Source of the DNA: Desulfotomaculum sp.
GTDB taxonomy: Bacteria; Bacillota; Desulfotomaculia; Desulfotomaculales; Nap2-2B
Reading direction: 5' to 3'
DNA: 64,000 nucleotides
Assembly (NCBI GenBank): GCA_003513005.1
Contig: DOTD01000044.1
Span: 24,146 to 88,145 of the forward strand
Shown piece after piece: positions 1-8,547 of the stretch. The notes below the pieces were generated by a model. The model ran no database searches, had not been told where the DNA came from, and saw nothing but the letters and a program-made list of their open reading frames with translations. Both the position numbers and the translations under genes were made by a program. The number at the start of each line of letters is the position of its first letter. The stretch's first letter is position 1.

Positions 1-990
1 ATTAATTATATTTTAAACAAAGCCCGCCAGGAGGGGAGAGTTAATGTTTTCCCGATTGGCGCCATCACGGTTGGCAGTAAGGGCGAAGAGCTTGCCGAAA
101 TGGCTGGTTTAAAAGAAGCGGGAGCAGTTGCTTTTTCGGATGACGGCAGGTGTGTTTCCAATGCTGTGATAATGTTCAGAGCTATGCAGTACGCCAGGAT
201 GATCGATATGCCGGTCATCGCTCATTGTGAGGATACCAGCCTGTCGGCCCAGGGGTCGATGCATGAAGGTTATTATTCCACTTTACTGGGCTTGAAGGGT
301 ATCCCTGCGGCAGCCGAGGAAGTAATTATTGCCCGTGATCTTATACTGGCAAAAGAAACAGGGTGCCGTCTGCATATAGCCCATGTAAGCACGGCGGGTT
401 CGGTTCAGTTAATCCGCCAGGCTAAGGCTTGGGGGCTGAAGGTTACTGCAGAGGCGACACCGCACCATTTTACACTGACTGACCGGGAGGTTACCGGGTA
501 TAACACCAACACTAAAGTAAATCCTCCCTTAAGAACGCAAGAGGATTTAGATGCAGTCAGGCAGGGATTGCGCGACGGTACAATTGACGTCATAGCCACT
601 GACCATGCTCCGCATGCGCGGGAAAAGAAGGAAGTGGAATATGAAAATGCTCCATTCGGGATTTCAGGGCTGGAAACTGCCGTAGGGCTTGTTTGGACGG
701 AACTTGTCAATACAGGAATTCTTTCTCCTCTCGATGCAGTTGAAAAAATGACGATAAATCCCGCACGCATCCTGGGTATTTCTAAAGGGGTACTGGCTGA
801 GGGCGCGGATGCTGATCTTACGGTTATCGATCCCGCCCGGACGGAAAAGGTGGACCCGGCAAGGTTCGTCAGCAAGGGGCGCAATACACCATTCGCCGGC
901 AGAACGCTTACCGGCATTCCCGTACTAACTATCGTTGGAGGAAAAATCGTCTTTGAATATGCCGGGCGCGTATTCAGTAAAACCACCTAA
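1..990 (+). CDS. pyrC: Dihydroorotase, 5' end cut by window edge
   Basis: Cyclises carbamoyl-aspartate to dihydroorotate in de novo pyrimidine synthesis. The frame is open from base 1 and family-like residues (GRVNVFPIGAIT) precede the first internal ATG at 100, so the true start lies outside the window; 329 residues are visible. Amidohydrolase metal and active-site motifs are present: AHCED, AHVSTAGS, ATPHHFTLTD, NTKVNPPLR and ATDHAPH. Its C-terminal half is complete. It is followed after about 80 bp by carA and so heads the visible part of a pyr operon. Nothing looks broken in this gene, unlike its two downstream neighbours. Confidence 0.96.
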   Translation: MNYILNKARQEGRVNVFPIGAITVGSKGEELAEMAGLKEAGAVAFSDDGRCVSNAVIMFRAMQYARMIDMPVIAHCEDTSLSAQGSMHEGYYSTLLGLKGIPAAAEEVIIARDLILAKETGCRLHIAHVSTAGSVQLIRQAKAWGLKVTAEATPHHFTLTDREVTGYNTNTKVNPPLRTQEDLDAVRQGLRDGTIDVIATDHAPHAREKKEVEYENAPFGISGLETAVGLVWTELVNTGILSPLDAVEKMTINPARILGISKGVLAEGADADLTVIDPARTEKVDPARFVSKGRNTPFAGRTLTGIPVLTIVGGKIVFEYAGRVFSKTT

Positions 991-1068
991 AGGTTTATTA
1001 TGAAAAGTTTTTATAAGATATTTGTAATCAACTTTTCAAAATTTTAATGGCAGAGGATGTTGATTAAA

Positions 1069-1774
1069 ATGAAGGCTTCACTTGCTTTGGAAGACGGGAC
1101 GGTTGTTACAGGCAATGCTTTTGGAGAACAAGGCGCTCAGTGGGGCGAAGTAGTTTTCAACACAGGGATGACGGGATATCAGGAGATTCTTACTGACCCC
1201 TCATATTGCGGACAGATTGTAGTTATGACTTATCCTTTGATCGGTAATTACGGTATCAATACGGAGGATTTTGAGTCAAAAAAGTCCGGGATCAGGGGAT
1301 TTGTCGTGTATGAGGAATGCGGACGCCCAAGCAATTGGAGATCCAGTTCAAGTATCTCCGATTTTTTATACAGGGAAGGTATAATTGGCTTGAGCGGGGT
1401 TGACACACGCAGTTTAACCCTGCATCTGCGTAATTTCGGAACAATGCGGGGAATCATCAGCACCGAAAACAAAACTCCCGAAGAACTTATCCAGGAGGCC
1501 GGCAGCTGTCCTTTCCTCAGCGGACTGGATCTGGTAACTGCTGTAGCCACCAGGGAAATTTACGTTATAGAAGGCACGGGACATCGTGTCGTATTATTTG
1601 ACCTCTGAGGTTACCCACAGAAATCTTAATGACGGGACGATAGAAGGAATAAGACACAAATACCTACCGGTTTTTTCCGTGCAGTATCACCCGGAGGCCT
1701 CGCCAGGTCCGCAGGAATCCGCCTACCTTTTTGACGAGTATATTGACATAATGCGTACGAACAGGGGTGAGTAA
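1069..1774 (+). pseudogene. carA: Carbamoyl-phosphate synthase small subunit, internally deleted
   Basis: The small subunit releases ammonia from glutamine for carbamoyl phosphate. The first 180 residues match the CarA N-terminal domain (LEDGTVVTGNAFGEQGAQWG, TYPLIGNYGI, GTMRGIIS) and run to VVLFDL, where a stop follows at 1606. The C-terminal end (SEVTHRNLNDGTIEG, FSVQYHPEASPGPQ) resumes from about 1600 in another frame. Compared with the usual length of about 360 residues, roughly 120 residues are missing, including the GICLGHQ nucleophile loop of the glutaminase; only the HPE end of the triad remains. I chose ATG 1069 (MKASLALEDG) with GAGGA upstream rather than ATG 1057, which abuts the ribosome site. 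The stop TAA abuts carB ATG. Confidence 0.85.
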
Positions 1775-4402
1775 ATGCTCATTAGAAGCGACATCCGAAA
1801 AGTGATGGTAATCGGTTCGGGTCCGATAATTATTGGTCAGGCTGCTGAATTTGACTATGCCGGCACACAGGCCTGCCGTTCCCTGAAAGAAGAGGGCATG
1901 GAGGTTGTCCTGATTAACAGTAATCCGGCAACGATTATGACTGATACCAACATGGCTGACCGTGTGTATATAGAACCGCTGACACCGGAATTCTTAAGCA
2001 AGCTGATTGAAAAAGAAAAACCCGACGGCCTGCTGCCCACTCTGGGCGGTCAGGTCGGTTTGAATGTAATTGAAGTAAACCCGAGAGTTTCACGTTCTTC
2101 AGCCCTTGCCTCCAAGGCAACGGGATATCCGATTGCCAAGGTTGCCAGCAAGATCGCCATCGGGCTGAATCTTGATGAAATTAAAAATGCGGTTACGGGA
2201 AAAACCTATGCCTGCTTTGAGCCTTCCATTGATTATGTGGTCGCAAAATTTCCCCGCTGGCTGTTTGACAAATTTGCTCTGGCAGACAGACTGTTAGGGA
2301 CGCAGATGAAAGCAACCGGGGAAGTAATGGCAATTGACCGGACAATAGAAGGCGCCCTGCTTAAGTCGGTGCGTTCTCTGGAAATCGGCCTGATGGGGTT
2401 CTTTATTCCCGAATTCAGCGAAAAGAGCGATCATGAAATTGAACAGCAAATGGTTAACGCTGATGATTTGCGTCTTTTTGCTGTTGCTGAAGGGCTCCGC
2501 CGGGGGGTATCTAAAGAACGTATTTTTGAACTGACCAAAATAGACCGTTTTTTCCTTGATAAATTAAAAAACATAGTCAATATGGAAGAGCAGATTAGAG
2601 AATCCTGCGGCAAGTTAAGTTCGGAATTGCTTCAAAAAGCTAAAAAAATGGGTTTTGGGGACGCACATATCGCGCAACTGACCGGTCTTAACGAGATTAA
2701 AGAGGTGCGGGAACTGCGCCGAAAGAATGAAATTGTTCCCGCATATAAGATGGTCGATACGTGCGCAGCGGAATTTGAGGCGGTAACACCTTATTATTAC
2801 TCAAGCTATGATGGATTTAATGAGGTTCAGCCATCAGAAAATCGAAAGGTTGTTGTGCTGGGTTCAGGGCCGATCAGAATTGGTCAGGGAATTGAGTTTG
2901 ATTACTGTTCGGTGCACTCAGTGTGGGCACTGCGTCAGGAAGGCGTAGAGGCAATAATAATTAACAACAACCCTGAGACTGTAAGCACAGATTTTGACAC
3001 CGCCGACCGTTTGTACTTTGAACCGCTAGTAATTGAAGACGTCATGAATGTTCTGGATAAGGAAAAACCCGAGGGGGTTATCGTTCAGTTTGGCGGTCAG
3101 ACAGCGGTTAACCTTGCCGCGCCCCTTGCCGGCAGCGGTGTAAAAATTTTAGGTACTTCCGTTAATAATATAGACCGTGCTGAAGACAGGGAACGGTTTG
3201 ATAATTTGCTGACGCAGCTGAATATTCCAAAGCCGTTGGGGCAAACCGCCCTTTCTGTTGAAGAAGCCGATCTTACCGCTGCCCGGATAGGATTTCCTGT
3301 GTTAATCAGGCCGTCCTACGTGCTGGGAGGCAGGGCAATGGTTATAGTATACAACAGGGATGAGCTTCTCAATTATATGGCCACAGCCGTGAAAATAACC
3401 CCGGAACATCCGGTGCTGGTAGATAAATATCTTTTCGGGGTCGAGCTTGAGGTAGACGCCGTTTCTGACGGAGATACTGTATTAATCCCCGGAATTATGA
3501 GGCATGTTGAACGCGCCGGCGTCCATTCCGGTGACAGCATAGCTGTTTATCCCGCGAGTGAGATAAGCCCGGAAATTAAGGAGAAAATTGTCGATTATAC
3601 AACAAGACTTGCCCAGGCTCTTCAGGTGCGCGGTATAATAAATATTCAGTATGTCCTGCATGACGGAGAAGTTTATGTATTGGAGGTCAATCCACGCGCC
3701 AGCCGGACCGTGCCGTATATCAGCAAAATTACCGGGATTCCCGTAGTTAATCTGGCCACACGTATAATTTTAGGGCGAACTTTAAAAGAACTCGGGTATG
3801 CTGGAGGATTGTGGAAGGAAGGAGTGCTTACAGGTGTAAAAACGCCTGTTTTCAGCTTTGCAAAACTTACTGAAGTAGATATATCTTTAGGTCCGGAAAT
3901 GAAGTCGACAGGTGAAGTAATGGGCATTGATAGAAGATATTCAGTCGCGCTGTACAAATCACTTGTTTCCGCGGGATATGCTATTCCACAAAAAGGTAAC
4001 GTGCTTGCCTCAATTGCCGACAGGGATAAAAAAGAATCCCTGCCCATTTTATCTACACTGGCCGGATTGGGCTATAAGCTTTTCGCCACGGTCGGTACGG
4101 CAGAATTTCTGCGGAGTTCCGGGATGAGCGTAGAATCAGTCAGAAAAATAAGAGAAGACTCACCAAATATCGTTGACTTGATCAGGACCGGCGAAATTCA
4201 TCTGGTAATCAGTACTTTGACCAGAGGGCGTGAGCCGGAGCGGGATGGTTTTAGAATTCGCCGTATGGCTGTTGAACATAATATTCCCTGTCTTACTTCC
4301 CTGGATACCGCCTGGGCTTTAGTTGAGGTTCTGCGGTCAATTAATGAAGGCGATGACATTGAACTTATTGCCTTGCAGGATGTGCTTCAGGAGGTAACCT
4401 AG
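1775..4402 (+). CDS. carB: Carbamoyl-phosphate synthase large subunit, with in-frame internal deletion
   Basis: The large subunit makes carbamoyl phosphate from bicarbonate, ammonia and two ATP. It is 875 residues here against about 1070 in the family. Residues 1-86 match the N-terminus (GSGPIIIGQAAEFDYAG, LLPTLGGQVGLN) and then jump directly to VIEVNPRVSRSSALASKATG, which normally lies about 195 residues later. The lost piece is most of the first ATP-grasp domain (carboxyphosphate site). The oligomerisation domain, the second ATP-grasp half (GSGPIRIGQGIEFDY, GGQTAVNLA, EVNPRASRTVPY) and the MGS-like C-terminus are intact. The frame stays open, but bicarbonate phosphorylation should be lost. 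Start ATG directly follows the carA stop. Confidence 0.9.
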   Translation: MLIRSDIRKVMVIGSGPIIIGQAAEFDYAGTQACRSLKEEGMEVVLINSNPATIMTDTNMADRVYIEPLTPEFLSKLIEKEKPDGLLPTLGGQVGLNVIEVNPRVSRSSALASKATGYPIAKVASKIAIGLNLDEIKNAVTGKTYACFEPSIDYVVAKFPRWLFDKFALADRLLGTQMKATGEVMAIDRTIEGALLKSVRSLEIGLMGFFIPEFSEKSDHEIEQQMVNADDLRLFAVAEGLRRGVSKERIFELTKIDRFFLDKLKNIVNMEEQIRESCGKLSSELLQKAKKMGFGDAHIAQLTGLNEIKEVRELRRKNEIVPAYKMVDTCAAEFEAVTPYYYSSYDGFNEVQPSENRKVVVLGSGPIRIGQGIEFDYCSVHSVWALRQEGVEAIIINNNPETVSTDFDTADRLYFEPLVIEDVMNVLDKEKPEGVIVQFGGQTAVNLAAPLAGSGVKILGTSVNNIDRAEDRERFDNLLTQLNIPKPLGQTALSVEEADLTAARIGFPVLIRPSYVLGGRAMVIVYNRDELLNYMATAVKITPEHPVLVDKYLFGVELEVDAVSDGDTVLIPGIMRHVERAGVHSGDSIAVYPASEISPEIKEKIVDYTTRLAQALQVRGIINIQYVLHDGEVYVLEVNPRASRTVPYISKITGIPVVNLATRIILGRTLKELGYAGGLWKEGVLTGVKTPVFSFAKLTEVDISLGPEMKSTGEVMGIDRRYSVALYKSLVSAGYAIPQKGNVLASIADRDKKESLPILSTLAGLGYKLFATVGTAEFLRSSGMSVESVRKIREDSPNIVDLIRTGEIHLVISTLTRGREPERDGFRIRRMAVEHNIPCLTSLDTAWALVEVLRSINEGDDIELIALQDVLQEVT

Positions 4403-6238
4403 GTGTTAAAACGGATTTGCCTATCTTCCGTTCTGTTGCTTTTTTATTTTTTATTAAAACCGCTGTGGTCTGGAACAGACTACCCGGTTGCTTCTTATGC
4501 CAATGTCCCGTTGCTGGAACATTATGATCTTATTGTTGCCGGCGCTGAGCCGGAAGGAATTGCCGCCGCCGTATCCGGGGCCCGTAATGGTTTAAAAACA
4601 CTGCTTGTAGATGTCCGTCCGGAAGTAGGCGGCCTGATGACCCGCGGCTGGTTGAGCAATATTGATATGAATTACGGGCCTAATAAGGAAATCTTGAACA
4701 AGGGGATTTTTCTGGAATTTTACGAGGGCGTTGGGGGAGATGCTTTTGATCCGGCTGTGGCAAGCCAGGTTTTTAATTCCATAATTGCAAAAGAGAAGAA
4801 TCTCCAGGTATTTTTAAATGCGGCTGATATACAACCGCTGTCAGTGAACAATACTATGATCGGATTGAGGATTTTACCGCAAAAGGGAGATGCCAGGGAA
4901 GTCAAAGCATGGCGGGTAATTGACGCCACCTGTGACGCTGATATAGCTGCCGCCGCAGGTGTTCCATACAGTCTCGGGTTTAGTGACTGCGGCCGGCCAG
5001 GTGAATATATGGCAACGACTTTAGTTTTTAGGTTAAAAGGAATAAGTTCACTGGACTGGATGAAACTGGTTCTGAATCTTAAGCTCTCCGAAGAACCAAA
5101 CAACGGTGTAAAAAACCAGAGCGCCTGGGGCTTTTCTCAGATAATGAAACGTTATCAGCCCACCGACAACCGTTTGATGGTGCGGGGCTTAAATATATGC
5201 CGCTTAAAAGACAACCGGGTTTTAGTCAATGCGCTGCTGGTTTTGGGGATGGATCCTCTGGATTATAATTCCCGCAAGGAAGGAAGGATTCTCGCTGAAA
5301 AAGAGATTCCCCTACTGACAAAATATATTTCAAAAAACATTCCCGGCCTGTCGTCGGTCATGCCTGATGCAACGGCGCCCGAATTATACATCAGGCAGTC
5401 AAGGAATATTTATGGGTTATATCGCTTAAGCATAAACGACGTATTGGAAAACAGGGATTTTAAAGACCGCATTGCCATGGGCTCTTATCCCGTTGATATA
5501 CAGGCCACCAGCCAGTCTTTCCGCGGTGATGTAATAGGCAAACCCAAGCTTTACTCGGTGCCTTTCCGCTGTCTTGTGCCAAAGGAAGTTAATAACCTCC
5601 TGGTGGTGGGGAGGTCCGCAAGCTTTGATTCGCTGTCAGCCGGCAGCACAAGGGTTATCCCTGTAGGCATGGCGACAGGCCAGGCGGCCGGCGCGGCTGC
5701 CGCCCTCAGTATTGAAAAAGGATTGCCTTTTAACGAAATGAGCGGTGATCTAAACGTTATCCATGAACTGCAGAAAAGGTTAAACGCGCAGGGAATGAAA
5801 CTGTACTCCTTCTCGTATGAAATTCCCTGCGGGAATCACTGGGCATACCCCGGCTTAAGATTTGTCAGGAAATGGGGGATGGCTTCCGGCGGCTACACTA
5901 ATAATTACCGGCTTGATGAAGCGATGTCTGTAATGAGCTTTATAAATACGCTTTCAAGAGTAACCGGTACAAAGATTCCGACTGGTGTGATGATTTACCC
6001 GGCAAGTGAAAAGCTCACATTGACAAACGCTTCTCAGATTATATGCTGCTTTAAAAATTTGAGCGTTCCCAAACCGGAAACCCTTCAGTATTTAAAGTTG
6101 GCCGGATTTTGGGAGCCCGACTTGTTAAAGCATATTCAAAATGAAGGAAAAATCAGCAAGGGAGCAGGATATATGATCGTTTTAAGGTATGCTGACTGGC
6201 CTGGTCAGACAAGCATAAATCAGGGGGGGCAAAATTGA
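4403..6238 (+). CDS. Exported FAD-dependent oxidoreductase (FAD_oxidored family) with SLH-like tail
   Basis: Unassigned flavoprotein of 611 residues. GTG start directly after the carB stop, with GGAGGT upstream. Residues 1-23 form a hydrophobic signal peptide or anchor (SSVLLLFYFLL) without a lipobox cysteine. Residues 43-70 are a dinucleotide-binding fold with a degenerate glycine motif (GAEPEG, residues 47-52) followed by AAAVSGARNGLKTLLVD. GRSASFDSLSAGSTRVIP and ATGQAAGAAAALS near residue 410-440 fit the FAD_oxidored (PF12831) C-terminal FAD contact. From about residue 479, HWAYPGLRFVRKWGMASGGY resembles an S-layer-homology repeat. It sits inside the pyr operon and overlaps pyrK by 4 bp, so it is co-transcribed, but its substrate is unknown. 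Confidence 0.8.
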   Translation: MLKRICLSSVLLLFYFLLKPLWSGTDYPVASYANVPLLEHYDLIVAGAEPEGIAAAVSGARNGLKTLLVDVRPEVGGLMTRGWLSNIDMNYGPNKEILNKGIFLEFYEGVGGDAFDPAVASQVFNSIIAKEKNLQVFLNAADIQPLSVNNTMIGLRILPQKGDAREVKAWRVIDATCDADIAAAAGVPYSLGFSDCGRPGEYMATTLVFRLKGISSLDWMKLVLNLKLSEEPNNGVKNQSAWGFSQIMKRYQPTDNRLMVRGLNICRLKDNRVLVNALLVLGMDPLDYNSRKEGRILAEKEIPLLTKYISKNIPGLSSVMPDATAPELYIRQSRNIYGLYRLSINDVLENRDFKDRIAMGSYPVDIQATSQSFRGDVIGKPKLYSVPFRCLVPKEVNNLLVVGRSASFDSLSAGSTRVIPVGMATGQAAGAAAALSIEKGLPFNEMSGDLNVIHELQKRLNAQGMKLYSFSYEIPCGNHWAYPGLRFVRKWGMASGGYTNNYRLDEAMSVMSFINTLSRVTGTKIPTGVMIYPASEKLTLTNASQIICCFKNLSVPKPETLQYLKLAGFWEPDLLKHIQNEGKISKGAGYMIVLRYADWPGQTSINQGGQN

Positions 6239-7047
6239 TCCATAACCCAAAGGCCCGGATTGTACGCCAAAAAATGATTTTCCCAGGTTGCTGCCTGCTG
6301 ACAATTTTATCCCCGGATATAAGCAGGACGGCGAAGCCGGGACAGTTTATTCAGGTGCGTATTTTACCTCTTCTGGATTCTACGCTGCGCCGTCCATTCA
6401 GCATTCACAGAGTAGACAGGGAGGAAGGTGAGTTATCGCTGCTTTACAGGGTGGTTGGCCGGGGTACTGCCCTGCTGTCCATGGAAAAAGAAAATAATTT
6501 TTTAGACATCATTGGGCCTTTGGGAAATGGTTTCACTATTCCCGAAGGAAAGAAAAAACTGGCGATAGCAGCGGGCGGTATCGGAATCGCCCCCTTGTTT
6601 TTCCTGCTTCAGGAATTGGCGCAGAGTAAAAACAAGGATTTTTCAATCTATACTTTGCTGGGAGCGCGCACCAGGGAAGAATTAATTCTTGCCGATGAAA
6701 TAACAAGCCTTACGGATAGTTTTTCGGGAGGCGTCAAAGTGGCAACTGACGATGGAACAGTTGGTCACAGCGGTCCTGTGACGGAATTACTTGAGGAAGT
6801 ACTCGCAAACAGGCTGGCCGAAATGGTCTACGTCTGTGGTCCGCATGATTTTCTGCGTGTGTCCGCCGCCATGCTGGAAAAGTATGGCGCAGCAGGACAG
6901 TTATCCATTGAGGAGCGTATGGCTTGTGGTATAGGCGCCTGTTACTCATGCGTTTGCAGAACTAACCGGAAAAAAGGGGAACAACCTGTTTACAAGAGAG
7001 TATGCCTTGACGGACCGGTCTTTTATGCCAACGAGGTGGCTTTTTGA
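6235..7047 (+). CDS. pyrK: Dihydroorotate dehydrogenase B, electron-transfer subunit
   Basis: Carries electrons from PyrD to NAD+ through FAD and a 2Fe-2S cluster. TTG start overlaps the previous stop (TTGA), with a G-rich ribosome site just upstream. RRPFSI near residue 53 is the FAD-binding signature, GGIGIAPLFF the NAD-domain glycine loop, and the cluster ligands are seen as CGIGACYSC (Cys231, 236, 239) plus a downstream Cys in YKRVCLDGP. Length 270 is normal for the family. It overlaps pyrD (ATGA junction), as expected for the PyrDK heterotetramer. Confidence 0.96.
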   Translation: MIHNPKARIVRQKMIFPGCCLLTILSPDISRTAKPGQFIQVRILPLLDSTLRRPFSIHRVDREEGELSLLYRVVGRGTALLSMEKENNFLDIIGPLGNGFTIPEGKKKLAIAAGGIGIAPLFFLLQELAQSKNKDFSIYTLLGARTREELILADEITSLTDSFSGGVKVATDDGTVGHSGPVTELLEEVLANRLAEMVYVCGPHDFLRVSAAMLEKYGAAGQLSIEERMACGIGACYSCVCRTNRKKGEQPVYKRVCLDGPVFYANEVAF

Positions 7048-7991
7048 TGAAATCTTTGCAAGAGGAACCCAACCTGGCAGTTGAAATAGCTGGAATAAAG
7101 TTTAAAAATCCCATCGTGACCGCTTCCGGAACCTTCGGCTTTGGAAAAGAATATTCGGTTTTTGTCGACCTGAGCAAACTTGGCGGGATAGTTTTTAAAA
7201 GCCTGACACTGCAGCCATGTCCGGGAAATCCTCCGCCGCGGATATTTGAGACGTCATCAGGCCTGCTAAATTCAATTGGTCTGGAAAACCCTGGGGTAGA
7301 AAATTTCATGAAATTTTACCTGCCCGGTTTAAAAGAAATCTCAACGAATATAATTGCAAGCATAGCTGGCGGCGCTGTGGAAGAGTACGCCGCCGTCGCC
7401 GGCAGGCTGGGTGAATCTGAGGTAATATCGGCTCTTGAGTTAAACATATCCTGTCCTAACGTAAGGCACGGCGGTATGCAATTTGGCGTTTCGCCGTCCG
7501 CATCCGCTGAAGTAGTAAAAAGTGTTAAGTCTGTTACCGACAAACCTGTTATAGTAAAACTATCCCCGAATGTAACCAATATTGTAGAAATAGCACGAAG
7601 TGTCGCCGCTGCGGGCGCGGACGCTCTTTCAATGATCAATACCCTGACGGGAATGGCCATTGATATTTACCGGCGCAGGCCGGTTCTGGGCAACATTAAA
7701 GGAGGGCTTTCCGGCCCGGCTGTTAAACCTGTGGCTGTCAGGGCTGTCTGGGATGTATACCGGGAAGTCGGGTTGCCGATTATTGGTATGGGCGGCATAA
7801 CGTGCGCCCGGGACGCATTAGAGTTTATTATGGCCGGCGCCAGGGCGGTTGCGGCAGGAACGGTGAATTTTATTAACCCGGAGGCGACAATTGATATATT
7901 GGAAGGAATCACATTTTTCTTAAAAGAAAACGGGATACCAGACATTAATAGCCTGGTAGGCGCTGCGCATAATCAAATACAAGGGTTTTAA
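7047..7991 (+). CDS. pyrD: Dihydroorotate dehydrogenase B, catalytic subunit
   Basis: Oxidises dihydroorotate to orotate with FMN. Class 1B is indicated by the partner pyrK and by Cys as active-site base in LNISCPNV. Other motifs: TASGTFGFG, GLENPGV, VKLSPNVTNI, MINTLTGMAI, KGGLSGPAVKP and GMGGI for phosphate binding of FMN. 314 residues, full length. I prefer ATG 7047, overlapping the pyrK stop and preceded by GAGGTGG, over the TTG one codon upstream. The usual next genes pyrF and pyrE are not found; a thi4 fragment follows instead. Confidence 0.97.
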   Translation: MKSLQEEPNLAVEIAGIKFKNPIVTASGTFGFGKEYSVFVDLSKLGGIVFKSLTLQPCPGNPPPRIFETSSGLLNSIGLENPGVENFMKFYLPGLKEISTNIIASIAGGAVEEYAAVAGRLGESEVISALELNISCPNVRHGGMQFGVSPSASAEVVKSVKSVTDKPVIVKLSPNVTNIVEIARSVAAAGADALSMINTLTGMAIDIYRRRPVLGNIKGGLSGPAVKPVAVRAVWDVYREVGLPIIGMGGITCARDALEFIMAGARAVAAGTVNFINPEATIDILEGITFFLKENGIPDINSLVGAAHNQIQGF

Positions 7992-8022
7992 ATAAACGAC
8001 GCAGTAGAAAAGCTGGTCTTAA

Positions 8023-8469
8023 GAATGCCTGGAAAACAATACTTTTACAGAAGGTTTTATTTTGAGCCATTTTTCAGTTGAGGATGTGATGGTGCGGGAG
8101 GAGAGGATCACCGGACTGGTCCTTAACTGGAAAGCGGTAGGAATGGCCAACCTGCATGTCGATCCGCTGGCTGTCAACTCCAGATATGTAATAGATTCGA
8201 CTGGACACGATGCGCAGGTAACAAATATAGTTGTCCGGAAACTGAAGGGAAAACTAAACACTCAATCGGGGGCGCTTGAAGGGGAAAAATCCATGTGGGC
8301 TTCCCGCGGAGAAGAGGCCATTCTGGCCAATACAATTGAAGTTTATCCCTGTCTGTATGTGGCGGGTATGGCGGCAAATGCTGTCGTCGGAGGTTACCGG
8401 ATGGGTCCTGTCTTTGGCGGAATGCTCTTATCGGGGCAAAAGGTTGCCCAATTGATTTTAAATAGATAG
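8023..8469 (+). pseudogene. 3' remnant of Thi4-type thiazole synthase
   Basis: About 135 residues match the C-terminal half of bacterial/archaeal Thi4 (ADP-thiazole or ribulose-1,5-bisphosphate synthase-like): SVEDVMVREERITGLVLNWK, YVIDSTGHDAQV, YPCLYVAGMAANAV and RMGPVFGGMLLSGQKVAQLI. The N-terminal FAD/NAD Rossmann half is absent: the frame opens after a stop at 8020 and the first 14 codons (ENNTFTEGFIL) do not resemble Thi4. There is no convincing ribosome site. I read it as a truncation left by a deletion joining the region after pyrD to the middle of thi4. The stop is 77 bp before dnaE. Confidence 0.75.
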
Positions 8470-8547
8470 TATTGGATGAAATATTGCGTATTCTTTCCTG
8501 AAGGAGCAATAAAACTCATTGCAACTCTAGTGGAGGCATTGGCGCCG

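Noticed and set aside
405..986. 193-codon minus-strand frame opposite pyrC
   Set aside because: Its composition (Ser/Val/Pro-rich, no domain) is that of a shadow; pyrC is strongly conserved on the other strand.
1590..1620. Programmed frameshift in carA
   Set aside because: The two parts are not contiguous in the family; about 120 residues are missing, so a frameshift cannot restore the protein.
8476..8547. Extra 24 codons upstream of dnaE
   Set aside because: The conserved PHP start MFVHLHVHTEYS begins at 8548 with its own ribosome site.
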